A DNA stretch of 64,000 bases from JBPOFM01 sp041391925. GTDB taxonomy: Bacteria > Bacteroidota > Bacteroidia > Flavobacteriales > Flavobacteriaceae. Numbering within the stretch: the first letter of the stretch is position 1; each line of letters begins with the position of its first letter. This document shows positions 52,985-62,111 of the stretch, one piece after another. The notes beneath the pieces are model-generated. The model searched no databases, had not been told where the DNA came from, and saw only the letters and a program-made list of their open reading frames with translations. Made by a program: the position numbers and the translations under genes. The stretch is taken from contig JAWKNA010000007.1 of NCBI GenBank assembly GCA_041391925.1, positions 62,001-126,000 on the forward strand, written 5' to 3'.

Positions 52985-54892
52985 ATGAGTAAAATAATTG
53001 GAATCGATTTAGGAACAACCAACTCTTGCGTTTCGGTCATGGAAGGTAGTGAGCCAGTTGTTATTCCTAATGCAGAAGGTAAAAGAACTACACCATCTGT
53101 CATCGCTTTTGTAGAAGGCGGCGAAATCAAAGTTGGTGACCCAGCAAAGCGTCAAGCGGTGACAAACCCAACAAAAACGGTTTATTCCATTAAACGTTTT
53201 ATGGGAAACAAATATTCTGAATCCAAAAAGGAAGCAGAACGTGTTCCTTATAAAGTAGTGAAAGGTGACAACGATACGCCACGTGTGGATATCGATGGTC
53301 GTCTGTACACACCACAGGAATTGTCGGCAATGATTCTTCAAAAAATGAAGAAAACAGCCGAAGATTATTTGGGAACTACAGTAAGTGAAGCTGTTATTAC
53401 AGTTCCTGCTTACTTTAATGACTCCCAACGTCAAGCTACCAAAGAAGCTGGTGAGATTGCAGGTTTGAAAGTGCGTCGTATCATCAACGAACCAACAGCA
53501 GCCGCATTGGCTTACGGACTTGACAAAAAAGGTAAAGACCAAAAAATCGTTGTATTTGACTTTGGTGGTGGTACGCATGACGTGTCCATCCTTGAGTTGG
53601 GCGATGGCGTTTTTGAAGTTTTGTCAACGGATGGTGACACCCATTTGGGTGGTGACGATGTGGATGAAAAAATCATCAATTGGTTGGCTGAAGAATTTAA
53701 AAAAGAAGAGGATATTGACTTGCGTAAAGACCCAATGGCTTTACAACGTTTGAAGGAAGCATCAGAAAAAGCAAAGATTGAATTGTCTTCTTCTGGACAG
53801 ACAGAAATCAATTTGCCTTATGTCACCGCAACGGCTAGTGGACCAAAACACTTGGTACGTACCTTGACCAAAGCAAAATTTGAGCAATTGATTGACGACT
53901 TGGTAAAACGTACCATTGAGCCTTGCGAAAAAGCCTTGAAAGCCGCAGGAGTTTCTAAAAGTGATATTGATGAAATCATCTTGGTAGGTGGTTCTACACG
54001 TATCCCAGCGGTACAAGAAGCTGTGGAGAAATTCTTCGGAAAAAAACCAAGCAAAGGTGTGAATCCTGATGAGGTTGTAGCCGTAGGTGCCGCCATTCAA
54101 GGTGGTGTTTTGACAGGAGATGTGAAAGATGTATTGCTCCTTGATGTCACTCCATTATCTCTTGGTATTGAAACTATGGGTAATGTGATGACCAAATTGA
54201 TTGAGGCGAATACCACCATCCCTACAAAAAAATCACAAGTATTCTCGACAGCTGCCGATAATCAGCCTTCCGTGGAAATCCACGTATTGCAAGGTGAAAG
54301 AGCGATGGCTGCTGATAACAAGACGATTGGACGTTTCCACTTGGATGGAATTCCACCAGCACGACGAGGAACGCCACAGATTGAAGTGACATTTGATATT
54401 GATGCCAATGGTATCATCCACGTGACTGCAACTGATAAAGCGACAAACAAAACTCAAGACATTCGTATTGAAGCATCTTCTGGATTGACTGAAGAGGAAA
54501 TCAAAAAGATGAAAGCTGATGCAGAAGCCAATGCTGAAGCAGATAAGCAAGCAAAAGAAAAAGCAGACAAATTGAATGCTGCCGATGCGATGATTTTCCA
54601 AACCGAGAGTCAGCTGAAAGAGTTTGGTGATAAATTATCTGATGATAAGAAAAAGCCAATCGAGGAAGCGCTTGAAGAATTGAAAAAGGCATTCGAAACC
54701 AAAGACTTGGCAGTGATTGACCCAGCCTTGGAGAAAATCAACGAAGCTTGGAAAGTTGCTTCAGAAGAAATGTACAAAGCACAAGCCGAAGCACAGGGTG
54801 GTGGACAACCAGGACCTGACGCTCCTCAAGGAGGTGGAAACGCTAACGAAGGAAGTGATGTTGAGGATGTAGATTTTGAGGAAGTGAAATAA
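52985..54892 (+). CDS. dnaK: Chaperone DnaK (Hsp70)
   Basis: 635 residues. Nucleotide-binding domain: IGIDLGTTNSCVSVMEG at the start, AYFNDSQRQATKEAGEIAGL, VFDFGGGTHDVSILELG, and ILVGGSTRIPAVQEAV. Substrate-binding domain: LLLDVTPLSLGIETMG, and a helical lid ending in the Gly-rich tail and EDVDFEEVK. It folds nascent and stressed proteins with DnaJ and GrpE, which are not in this window. Note VFDFGGGTHDVS, where most bacterial DnaK have TFDVS. A strong terminator follows. Confidence 0.98.
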   Translation: MSKIIGIDLGTTNSCVSVMEGSEPVVIPNAEGKRTTPSVIAFVEGGEIKVGDPAKRQAVTNPTKTVYSIKRFMGNKYSESKKEAERVPYKVVKGDNDTPRVDIDGRLYTPQELSAMILQKMKKTAEDYLGTTVSEAVITVPAYFNDSQRQATKEAGEIAGLKVRRIINEPTAAALAYGLDKKGKDQKIVVFDFGGGTHDVSILELGDGVFEVLSTDGDTHLGGDDVDEKIINWLAEEFKKEEDIDLRKDPMALQRLKEASEKAKIELSSSGQTEINLPYVTATASGPKHLVRTLTKAKFEQLIDDLVKRTIEPCEKALKAAGVSKSDIDEIILVGGSTRIPAVQEAVEKFFGKKPSKGVNPDEVVAVGAAIQGGVLTGDVKDVLLLDVTPLSLGIETMGNVMTKLIEANTTIPTKKSQVFSTAADNQPSVEIHVLQGERAMAADNKTIGRFHLDGIPPARRGTPQIEVTFDIDANGIIHVTATDKATNKTQDIRIEASSGLTEEEIKKMKADAEANAEADKQAKEKADKLNAADAMIFQTESQLKEFGDKLSDDKKKPIEEALEELKKAFETKDLAVIDPALEKINEAWKVASEEMYKAQAEAQGGGQPGPDAPQGGGNANEGSDVEDVDFEEVK

Positions 54893-54925
54893 TTAGCTTG
54901 AAGCGAGAAGCTTTAAGTGAGAAAT

Positions 54926-54956
54926 AAAAAAGCAATCATTCATTGATTGCTTTTTT
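54926..54956 (+). terminator. Intrinsic terminator after dnaK
   Basis: AAAAAAGCAATCA / TGATTGCTTTTTT with a 5-nt loop; symmetric, so it can also serve the convergent gene at 54974. Confidence 0.92.
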
Positions 54957-54973
54957 ATTTGTGTATACTTTGG

Positions 54974-55522
54974 TCAGTCATAATCTACAGAAACAATGGC
55001 TTGATTTCCTTCCACATTGAATTTTAGGTTCTTTTTTTGTCCATCTTTTCGGACTTGGATTATATACAATTTTTTTATGCCTTTTTGATGGTCATAGTTG
55101 ACACGGTACGAATTGCTTTGTAGGGTCCATCCTGGATATTCCTTCACCAACGCTTGCCGGACATAATGGGGTAGGAGAATATCATCATACCGTTCGTTTG
55201 AAGAAAGAACTATACCAATAGCATTATAGGTGACATTCATTCTCGTTTTTCCTGTAGTTTTGAAATTGACAAGATAGCTGTCATACTCAGGGCTGAACAC
55301 TTCGTGTTCTGTGATGTCAAAACCTGCCACTACCTGTTCAAGATTTTTTATCACTTCTGAAGAACTTTCTTCATAGGCCTTGTTCATGTAATTACTGTTG
55401 GCCGTAATAATGATGTCTTTAAGGCTTACACTTTTGGCATCTACGTCTGTTTCAATGCTTTTTTGCGCTTGGGTTAGGCTGGTCAGTCCTAGAACTAATA
55501 AACCAAATAATTGTGCTCTCAT
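54974..55522 (-). CDS. Secreted protein of unknown function (PepSY-like shape)
   Basis: 182 residues with a signal peptide (about 1-19, LTSLTQAQ). The mature region has a helix (SLKDIIITANSNYMNKAYEE), a charged stretch, and a beta-rich C-terminal half: LPHYVRQALVKEYPGWTLQS, then KKLYIIQVRKDGQKKNLKFN and NQAIVSVDYD. The phrase 'A-L-x-x-x-Y-P-G-W' followed by paired strands recalls PepSY-like periplasmic proteins; this is by eye only. Alone, with its terminator shared with dnaK. Confidence 0.75.
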   Translation of the reverse strand: MRAQLFGLLVLGLTSLTQAQKSIETDVDAKSVSLKDIIITANSNYMNKAYEESSSEVIKNLEQVVAGFDITEHEVFSPEYDSYLVNFKTTGKTRMNVTYNAIGIVLSSNERYDDILLPHYVRQALVKEYPGWTLQSNSYRVNYDHQKGIKKLYIIQVRKDGQKKNLKFNVEGNQAIVSVDYD

Positions 55523-55842
55523 AGTATTAGAATTTTTAAAGGTTACAGGTTAAAAAGTCTAATCTTAAAAGATGGTTACGGTGTAAAAACTGTTAAAACA
55601 CAAAAATTGATGGTGATGATGATGATTTGATGATTTTTGATTTTGATTGATGAATTAAAAGTTTACTCCTATTAAAATTATATCTAAATATATTTATACT
55701 TTTTAAAAATAAAAACTTCATTAAGAATGATTTATGATAAATTTAGCATCCCTTTAGGATTTTAGGATGGATATAAATCGTAGCAAAATCTTATTATGCG
55801 CGCATACCGTTTTAGTATATTTGTAAAAACCAATCTTATACT
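55523..55842. other. 320-bp intergenic region with a TGATGA-rich tract and one promoter element
   Basis: Divergent between the secreted protein (-) and the nitronate monooxygenase (+). 55611-55650 is a TGATGATGATG low-complexity tract. TATATTTG at 55816-55823 is a good -7 element, 20 bp before the start codon. Nothing else was recognised. Confidence 0.6.
55816..55823 (+). promoter_or_regulatory. Candidate -7 element (TATATTTG) for the nitronate monooxygenase gene
   Basis: Exact fit to TAnnTTTG, 19 bp before the ATG, giving a very short leader. No clear TTG -33 box was found. Confidence 0.45.
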
Positions 55843-56793
55843 ATGGCAACCAAACTTACACAACTCCTCCATATCAAACATCCCATTATCATGGCGCCCA
55901 TGTTCTTGGTTTCCAATACAGACATGGTCATTGAAGCGATGAAGAGTGGCATTGCTGGCTGTATTCCCGCATTGAATTATAGAACTTTGCCAGAACTAAA
56001 AGCGGCCATTCATGAATTAAAGGCTGCAAAGGTGGAAGGTGGTTCTTTTGGTTTTAATTTGATTGTCAACAAATCCAACATCAAATACAAAGAGCAATTA
56101 AGAGTACTATGCGAGGAAGGCTGTGATTTTATCATCACCTCATTGGGAAGCCCAGAGGAAACCATTAACCAAGCACATAAAGTAGGCATCAAGGTGTTTT
56201 GTGATGTGACTGATTTGAATTTTGCACAAAAAGTTGAAGGTTTGGGAGCTGATGCCTTGATTGCCGTCAATAATGAAGCTGGTGGCCATCGCGGTAGTTA
56301 TTCACCCGAAGAACTGATTAAATTGTTAAAGAACCATTGTTCCATTCCGGTAATTTCCGCTGGAGGTGTTGGTCGAAAAGAAGACATTGACAAAATGTTG
56401 GGTTATGGAGCGGAAGGCGTATCTGTAGGAAGTCCATTTATAGCTTCGGTTGAAGCTAAGGTTACCGATGAATACAAACAGGCCTGTGTAGATTATGGCG
56501 CCAAGGATATCGTGATGACGCAGCGTATTTCAGGAACTCCTTGCACCGTCATAAACACACCGTATGTTCAAAAAATAGGCACGAAAGAATCGTGGTTGGA
56601 ATCGGTTTTGAATAAACACAAAAAGCTCAAAAAGTGGGTGAAGATGATTCGATTCTCCATTGGAATGAAAGCCACAGAAAAGGCAGCCAAGGAAGCCACC
56701 TATAAAACCGTTTGGGTGGCCGGACCAAGTATTGAATACACCAAGGACATACTACCAACAAAAGAGATTATCGCTAAATTGACACATTTATAA
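55843..56793 (+). CDS. Nitronate monooxygenase / 2-nitropropane-dioxygenase-family FMN enzyme
   Basis: 316 residues, TIM-barrel flavoprotein. Motifs: HIKHPIIMAPMFLVSNTDMV at the start, GCDFIITSLGSPEE, ALIAVNNEAGGHRGSY with the catalytic histidine, VISAGGVGRKEDIDKMLGYGAEGVSVGSPF (FMN phosphate-binding). It oxidises nitronates, or possibly another substrate; family members detoxify propionate-3-nitronate. It overlaps the next GNAT gene by 1 nt (TAATG). Confidence 0.93.
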   Translation: MATKLTQLLHIKHPIIMAPMFLVSNTDMVIEAMKSGIAGCIPALNYRTLPELKAAIHELKAAKVEGGSFGFNLIVNKSNIKYKEQLRVLCEEGCDFIITSLGSPEETINQAHKVGIKVFCDVTDLNFAQKVEGLGADALIAVNNEAGGHRGSYSPEELIKLLKNHCSIPVISAGGVGRKEDIDKMLGYGAEGVSVGSPFIASVEAKVTDEYKQACVDYGAKDIVMTQRISGTPCTVINTPYVQKIGTKESWLESVLNKHKKLKKWVKMIRFSIGMKATEKAAKEATYKTVWVAGPSIEYTKDILPTKEIIAKLTHL

Positions 56794-57242
56794 TGGTAAC
56801 TTTAAGACGAACGAATTCATCCGATAAAGATTTCATCAAACTGGTAAAATTACTGGATGCAGATTTAAAAATAAGAGATGGTGAAGACCATGATTTTTAT
56901 CATCAGTTCAATGCCATTGTCAATATACAGCATTGTGTTGTCGCGTATGAAAATCACACTCCTGTAGGTTGTGGTGCCATCAAAGCTTATGATGACATTT
57001 CCATGGAAGTCAAACGCATGTATGTGTTGCCTGAAATGCGAGGTAAAGGCATCGCTGTAAAAATCCTATCTGAACTGGAAGTATGGGCAAAGGAATTGGG
57101 ATATGGAAAATGCGTCTTGGAAACTGGTCTCAAACAACCGGAAGCCATTGCGCTATATAAAAAAAGCGGTTATCACATCATCCGAAATTATGGACAATAC
57201 GAAGGCGTTGAAAACAGTGTTTGCTTTGAGAAAGCTCTTTAG
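56793..57242 (+). CDS. GNAT-family N-acetyltransferase
   Basis: 149 residues. The acetyl-CoA binding loop is VKRMYVLPEMRGKGIAVKIL (about 70-89) with the R/Q-x-x-G-x-G/A motif, then YGKCVLETGLKQPEAIALYKKSGYH. It starts in the stop codon of the nitronate monooxygenase, so translation is coupled. Acceptor unknown. It converges with the next gene, abutting it. Confidence 0.92.
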   Translation: MVTLRRTNSSDKDFIKLVKLLDADLKIRDGEDHDFYHQFNAIVNIQHCVVAYENHTPVGCGAIKAYDDISMEVKRMYVLPEMRGKGIAVKILSELEVWAKELGYGKCVLETGLKQPEAIALYKKSGYHIIRNYGQYEGVENSVCFEKAL

Positions 57243-57818
57243 TTAATCGAAGTCAGCGAATTTTGTGCTTTTTATCTCATTCCATTCGTCCCTTAAAATT
57301 CCATAGCAGCAGGTATTTCGTCTAAAACCATCCAGCATCAGCGTGTCTTTTCGTAAAATGCCTTCCAATGTTCCACCAATTTTTTCGACTGCTTTCCTAG
57401 AGCGACTATTTCGCTCATCAATTCTAAATTCCACTTTTTCAAACTCCAAGGTTTCAAAAGCGTATTGTAGCATCAAAAATTTCATCTGCTTGTTCAGTCC
57501 CGACCCTTGAAACACTTTTCCAATCCATGTCCAGCCAATATGCAATACTTTGTTTTTCCAATTGATGAGCCCAAATCTGGTGCAACCAGCGTAGGCGTTT
57601 TTCTTTTTGTCAAAAATAATGAATGGCATTCCCGTTTTATGATAATACTCATCGACTGCGGTTTGTACATAATCTTTCAAGGTTTCTGGCGTGGAAATAT
57701 CTGATGGCGAATACGCCAGTAAGTTATCTTGACTGGCAATTTCCAATAAATGTTTGTAATTGCTCAAATCCAAGAGCGACAATCTTACATAATCGTTTTC
57801 CAAATAGGGTGCAGTCAT
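57243..57818 (-). CDS. GNAT-family N-acetyltransferase, RimJ/RimL-like
   Basis: 191 residues from the ATG at 57818. The longer in-frame ATG at 57875 would overlap the divergent thioesterase gene (start 57870). Motifs: LENDYVRLSLLDLSNYKHLL, HIGWTWIGKVFQGSGLNKQM (acetyl-CoA loop), VEFRIDERNSRSRKAVEKIG (the RimJ/L-type N-x-x-S-x-x-x-x-E-K-x-G). Likely acetylates a protein or small amine; acceptor unknown. Confidence 0.9.
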   Translation of the reverse strand: MTAPYLENDYVRLSLLDLSNYKHLLEIASQDNLLAYSPSDISTPETLKDYVQTAVDEYYHKTGMPFIIFDKKKNAYAGCTRFGLINWKNKVLHIGWTWIGKVFQGSGLNKQMKFLMLQYAFETLEFEKVEFRIDERNSRSRKAVEKIGGTLEGILRKDTLMLDGFRRNTCCYGILRDEWNEIKSTKFADFD

Positions 57819-57869
57819 TTCAATGGATGTTTTGTATTTTTGTTGAACGGATAAATTTAATCTATTTCC

Positions 57870-58295
57870 ATGCAATATTCTAAAGAAGATATTCTTTCAA
57901 AAGCAAATTTAGCCAGTAAAAATACCTTAATGGAAACCTTGAATATCGAAATGGTCGATTACGGCGAGGATTTTCTTGTAGCTAGAATGCCAGTCAATTC
58001 AAGAGTTTTTCAACCTGATGGTGTGTTGCATGGTGGCGCTACGGCAGCGTTAGCAGAAAGTGTCGGTAGTTTTGCTTCTCATATTTTTTTGGATTCCAAG
58101 AACAATTTTATACGCGGTCTTGAAATTACGGCCAATCATCTCAAAAGCGTCAAGGAAGGCCATGTATATGCCAAGGCAACGTTTCTTCACAAAGGTAGAA
58201 CCACCCAACTTTTGGATATAAAAATCACCGATGATAATGATAATTTGGTGTCCATCTGCCGTTTGTCAACTATTTCTTTGCCAAAATCCACCTAA
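57870..58295 (+). CDS. menI: Hotdog-fold thioesterase (PaaI/MenI type), first gene of the menaquinone operon
   Basis: 141 residues. Hotdog core FQPDGVLHGGATAALAESVG has the PaaI-like GGA.AALAE helix, then FIRGLEITANHLKSVKEGHV and AKATFLHKGRTTQLLDIKI. As the first gene of the men operon (1-nt overlap with menF), it probably hydrolyses 1,4-dihydroxy-2-naphthoyl-CoA. That function is inferred from position; related thioesterases act on other acyl-CoAs. Confidence 0.8.
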   Translation: MQYSKEDILSKANLASKNTLMETLNIEMVDYGEDFLVARMPVNSRVFQPDGVLHGGATAALAESVGSFASHIFLDSKNNFIRGLEITANHLKSVKEGHVYAKATFLHKGRTTQLLDIKITDDNDNLVSICRLSTISLPKST

Positions 58296-59413
58296 TGCAT
58301 TTAGACAATTTTTTTGAGCAACTTCAACGTCAATTCGATTCTGAACTGCCCTTTGTAGCCTATCGAAAGCCTAACGAGGCTACCATAAAAGCGTTACTTC
58401 AAAATGACATGACGCTTCATGAGGTTTCAGATTATACAGAAAATGGGTTTGTATTTGCACCTTTTGATACCGAACAAAAAGCTGTTTTGATTCCCTATTC
58501 CAGTTCGAAAGCGTTTAAAAGTGAATTTATAAAATCGAACGATTCATTCAAATCGAAAAATTTCAACAGTGATAATTCTTCTGGACGGCAATTTCACATG
58601 ACATTGGTTCAAAAAGGAATTGATGCCATCGCCAATGGTGAATTTCAAAAAGTAGTGCTTTCAAGAAAAGAATCTGTTGAAATAGATGAAACTAATCCAA
58701 TCAGCATTTTCAAAAATCTTTTGAATACTTATGAAACAGCATTAGTGTACTGTTTTTACCATCCAAGCGTTGGGCTTTGGCTGGGCGCCACTCCCGAAAC
58801 ATTGTTGAAGATTGATGGGCTAAAACTGATTACGATGGCATTAGCAGGCACTCAGAAATATCGAGGCACAACGGACGTTGTTTGGCATCAAAAGGAAACA
58901 GACGAACAGCAATTTGTCACAGACTTCATTGTTAAAAATTTGCAGTCTTCTGCAGAAACCGTTCAACTATCTGAAACCAAAACCGTGAAAGCTGGCAATT
59001 TGTTGCATCTACAAACCGAAATCAACGCCAACTTTAAACGAGACTCCTTAAACTTGAAACAGTTGCTCGGCAATCTACATCCCACACCCGCTGTTTGTGG
59101 ATTTCCGAAGAATGAAGCCAAACAATTCATATTACAGACCGAAAACTACAATCGAGAATTTTACACTGGTTTTTTGGGTGAATTGAATTTAAAAGAGCGA
59201 ACATCTCGAAATTCCAATCGGCATAATGTGGAAAACGATGCTTATGCTTCAATAAAAACGGTTACAAATTTATATGTCAATTTACGCTGCATGCAATTAA
59301 AAGACAAGCAAGCGTTTATATACGTTGGTGGCGGCATCACCAAAGATTCCATACCCGAAAACGAATGGGAAGAAACCGTATCGAAATCGCAGGTCATTAA
59401 AAGTATTTTGTAA
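58295..59413 (+). CDS. menF: Isochorismate synthase (menaquinone type)
   Basis: 372 residues, chorismate-binding domain in the C-terminal ~270. Motifs: FQKVVLSRKESVEI, LWLGATPETLLKI, ITMALAGTQKYRG, HPTPAVCGFPKNEA, EFYTGFLGEL, and VNLRCMQLKDKQAFIYVGGG. It converts chorismate to isochorismate, the first committed step. Located between the thioesterase and menD in order of the pathway. Length is in the short range for this family, with an abbreviated N-terminus. Confidence 0.93.
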   Translation: MHLDNFFEQLQRQFDSELPFVAYRKPNEATIKALLQNDMTLHEVSDYTENGFVFAPFDTEQKAVLIPYSSSKAFKSEFIKSNDSFKSKNFNSDNSSGRQFHMTLVQKGIDAIANGEFQKVVLSRKESVEIDETNPISIFKNLLNTYETALVYCFYHPSVGLWLGATPETLLKIDGLKLITMALAGTQKYRGTTDVVWHQKETDEQQFVTDFIVKNLQSSAETVQLSETKTVKAGNLLHLQTEINANFKRDSLNLKQLLGNLHPTPAVCGFPKNEAKQFILQTENYNREFYTGFLGELNLKERTSRNSNRHNVENDAYASIKTVTNLYVNLRCMQLKDKQAFIYVGGGITKDSIPENEWEETVSKSQVIKSIL

Positions 59414-59463
59414 TTGTATTTCGCTTTGCTATTTCGTAGATTTGTAGCAAGATTTAATGTTCC
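59414..59463 (+). promoter_or_regulatory. Possible internal promoter before menD
   Basis: TTG (59414-59416), 20 bp, then TAGATTTG (59437-59444), close to the TTTG-N17-20-TAnnTTTG consensus; the menD start follows at 59464. It may allow menD to be expressed separately from menF. Confidence 0.45.
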
Positions 59464-61227
59464 ATGAAGTATTCCAAAATTCCACTAGCTCAAACTGTGG
59501 TACAGCTTTTTAAAGCAAAAAACATCAAGCACATCATCATTTCCCCAGGTAGCCGAAATGCACCGTTGACCATAGGCTTCACAAACGACCCTTTTTTTAA
59601 ATGTTATAGCATTGTGGATGAGCGCAGCGCAGGCTTTTTTGCCTTGGGAATTGCGCAACAATTGCAGCAGCCCGCAGCTGTGGTGTGTACTTCCGGAAGT
59701 GCGTTGCTCAATTATTACCCAGCAATTTCAGAAGCGTTTTACAGTGATATTCCCTTGGTTGTTTTGTCAGCAGATCGACCTAAACATTTGGTTGGGATTG
59801 GCGATGGGCAGACCATCAACCAAAAGAATGTTTTTGCCAATCACATCTTGCATTCTGCAAATTTGAAACTTGATTTAAAGGACGAACTGAACCTGTCTGA
59901 GCAAGAAGAATTGCCAATTTTCAAAAACCTTGAAGATAAATTGGAACGCTTTTTAGGACTTCAGGATGATATTCAATCTCACAATGAGGAAGAAATCAAT
60001 ACTGCCATCAACCTTGCCATCCATAAAAGTGGTCCCGTTCACATCAATGTCCCATTTGACGAACCCTTGTATGAATTGACGGAAAAATTGAGTGTCAAAC
60101 CTGAAGTTCAGGTATTTGTTGAAAAAGATAAAAAGAAAATCGAAAAGGTTGTACTTGAAGAATGTTTGATAGACTGGAACGAATCCACCAAAAAAATGAT
60201 TTTGATAGGAGCCAATCCTCCAAATCATTTAGATCAAAGATGGATTGATGAATTTTCAAACGACAACAGCGTGCTGGTCTTTACCGAAACCATCTCAAAT
60301 GTTCATGATGAGGAATTCTTTCCTAGCATCGATAAAATCATTACACCTCTTACGGATGAGGAGTTTAAAAAATTGCAGCCCGACATCCTGATTACCTTTG
60401 GAGGGTTGATTGTTTCTAAAAGAATAAAGGCATTTTTGAGAAAATATCCGCCAAAACATCATTGGCATATTGACAAGAAAACGGCGAATGATACTTTTTT
60501 TGTATTGGAAAAGCATATTGAGGCGACTCCAAACCAGTTTTTTTCGGAGTTCTTGCCAAAAATCACTCATGTCATTAAGAGCACCTATCAAAAAACATGG
60601 CGTCCCGTGAAGTTGAAACGTCAACTGAAGCATTTGGAATATTTGAGAAGTATTCCATTTAGTGATTTAAAAGTGTTCGATATATTGTCAGAATCCTTGC
60701 CAAAAAATTCTGTTTTGCAATTGGGCAACAGTTCTGCAGTTCGCTACATGCAATTGTTCGATTTGGACCCAAGCATTGAGGTATTCTGTAATCGTGGGAC
60801 AAGCGGCATTGATGGAAGCACATCCACAGCAGTTGGTTGCGCGGTAGTGAAAGATAAGCAAACGGTTTTTATTACTGGTGATTTAAGTTTTATTTATGAC
60901 AGCAATGGCCTTTGGAACAATTACATCCCAAAGAATTTTAGGATCATCATCATCAACAATCAAGGAGGCGGTATTTTCAGGATTCTTCCAGGGCATAAAA
61001 ACACTGAAAATTTTGATACCTATTTCGAAACCAAACACAATCTAACAGGAGAGCATTTGGCAAAAATGTATGGGTTTGACTATGATAAAGCTTCCAGTGA
61101 AGAAAAATTATCAGAAAAACTGAAAAATTTTTATGAAAAATCTGAAAACCCTAAAATTTTGGAAATTTTCACTCCAAGAATCAAAAATGATGAAATACTG
61201 TTGAACTATTTTGAGTTTATAAAATAA
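59464..61227 (+). CDS. menD: 2-succinyl-5-enolpyruvyl-6-hydroxy-3-cyclohexene-1-carboxylate synthase
   Basis: 587 residues, thiamine-diphosphate enzyme. Motifs: IISPGSRNAPLTIGFTN, VDERSAGFFALGIAQ with the catalytic glutamate, VVCTSGSALLNYYPAISEAF, and the ThDP/Mg motif GDLSFIYDSNGLWNN. It adds succinic semialdehyde from 2-oxoglutarate to isochorismate. Length is normal. It ends 4 nt before the next gene. Confidence 0.96.
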   Translation: MKYSKIPLAQTVVQLFKAKNIKHIIISPGSRNAPLTIGFTNDPFFKCYSIVDERSAGFFALGIAQQLQQPAAVVCTSGSALLNYYPAISEAFYSDIPLVVLSADRPKHLVGIGDGQTINQKNVFANHILHSANLKLDLKDELNLSEQEELPIFKNLEDKLERFLGLQDDIQSHNEEEINTAINLAIHKSGPVHINVPFDEPLYELTEKLSVKPEVQVFVEKDKKKIEKVVLEECLIDWNESTKKMILIGANPPNHLDQRWIDEFSNDNSVLVFTETISNVHDEEFFPSIDKIITPLTDEEFKKLQPDILITFGGLIVSKRIKAFLRKYPPKHHWHIDKKTANDTFFVLEKHIEATPNQFFSEFLPKITHVIKSTYQKTWRPVKLKRQLKHLEYLRSIPFSDLKVFDILSESLPKNSVLQLGNSSAVRYMQLFDLDPSIEVFCNRGTSGIDGSTSTAVGCAVVKDKQTVFITGDLSFIYDSNGLWNNYIPKNFRIIIINNQGGGIFRILPGHKNTENFDTYFETKHNLTGEHLAKMYGFDYDKASSEEKLSEKLKNFYEKSENPKILEIFTPRIKNDEILLNYFEFIK

Positions 61228-61231
61228 AAAA

Positions 61232-62062
61232 ATGATTCAAATAGGACAATACAACACATTGGAAATCATTCGTGAAGCGGAGCAAGGGCTATATTTAGCA
61301 GATTCTGAAGGAGAAGAGGTGTTGTTGCCCAATCGATATGTTCCCAAAGAATTTAAAATTTGGGATAAAATGGAGGTGTTTGTCTATCTCGACAATGAAG
61401 AACGTCCAGTTGCCACCACCGATAAACCCTATGTTACCAAAGGACAATTTGCGGTTTTAAGATGCAGTGAAGTGGCTCCTTTTGGGGCATTTTTGGATTG
61501 GGGTTTAGTGAAGGAATTGTTTTGCCCTTTTAAGGAGCAAGCTTTTAAAATGAAACGAGGCGGATGGTATTTGGTGTATTGCTACCTTGATGAAGAAACC
61601 AATCGATTGGTCGCTTCCAGTAAGACCAACAGGTTTTTGGACAATAAAGAATTGACCGTTGAGCAATTTCAGGAAGTGGATTTGATTGTGTCACATCCTT
61701 CAGACATTGGGATGAATGTGATAGTCAACAACATCCATGCTGGCTTGATTTATAACGATGACATCTATAAAGATTTGAGCATTGGTGACCGAATGAAAGG
61801 TACCGTCAAAAAAATACGTCCTGGCAATAAGTTGGATATTTCATTGGGGAAAATTGGATATCGAAACATTGAACCGAATGCCGAAACCATCCTACATGAA
61901 CTCGAAGACAATGATGGATTTCTTAAATTAACCGACAAATCCCATCCAGACGATATCAAGGCTGTTCTTCAAATGAGCAAGAAGAACTTTAAAAAAGCAG
62001 TTGGGTCATTATACAAACAGCGATTGATAGATATCAAAGACGACGGAATTTACCTTCTCTAA
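61232..62062 (+). CDS. CvfB-like S1 RNA-binding protein with winged-helix C-terminus
   Basis: 276 residues. Two S1-like beta-barrels (about 60-140, APFGAFLDWGLVKELFCPFKEQ; about 145-215, MNVIVNNIHAGLIYNDDIYKDLSIGDRMKG) and a winged-helix (about 225-276, DKSHPDDIKAVLQMSKKNFK). This is the CvfB plan. It lies 4 nt after menD and 49 nt before menB, so it is embedded in the men operon. It binds RNA; why it is with menaquinone genes is unclear. Confidence 0.9.
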   Translation: MIQIGQYNTLEIIREAEQGLYLADSEGEEVLLPNRYVPKEFKIWDKMEVFVYLDNEERPVATTDKPYVTKGQFAVLRCSEVAPFGAFLDWGLVKELFCPFKEQAFKMKRGGWYLVYCYLDEETNRLVASSKTNRFLDNKELTVEQFQEVDLIVSHPSDIGMNVIVNNIHAGLIYNDDIYKDLSIGDRMKGTVKKIRPGNKLDISLGKIGYRNIEPNAETILHELEDNDGFLKLTDKSHPDDIKAVLQMSKKNFKKAVGSLYKQRLIDIKDDGIYLL

Positions 62063-62111
62063 TTTTTTAAATACTACAGATACCTTACTTTTACATAAGA
62101 AATTTCAATCC

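Noticed and set aside
53009..53578. 189-codon open frame antisense to dnaK
   Set aside because: Complement of one of the most conserved genes known; no start context or domain.
57819..57875. Longer N-terminus for the RimJ/L-like GNAT
   Set aside because: It would overlap the divergent thioesterase start, and the family N-terminus begins at the ATG at 57818.
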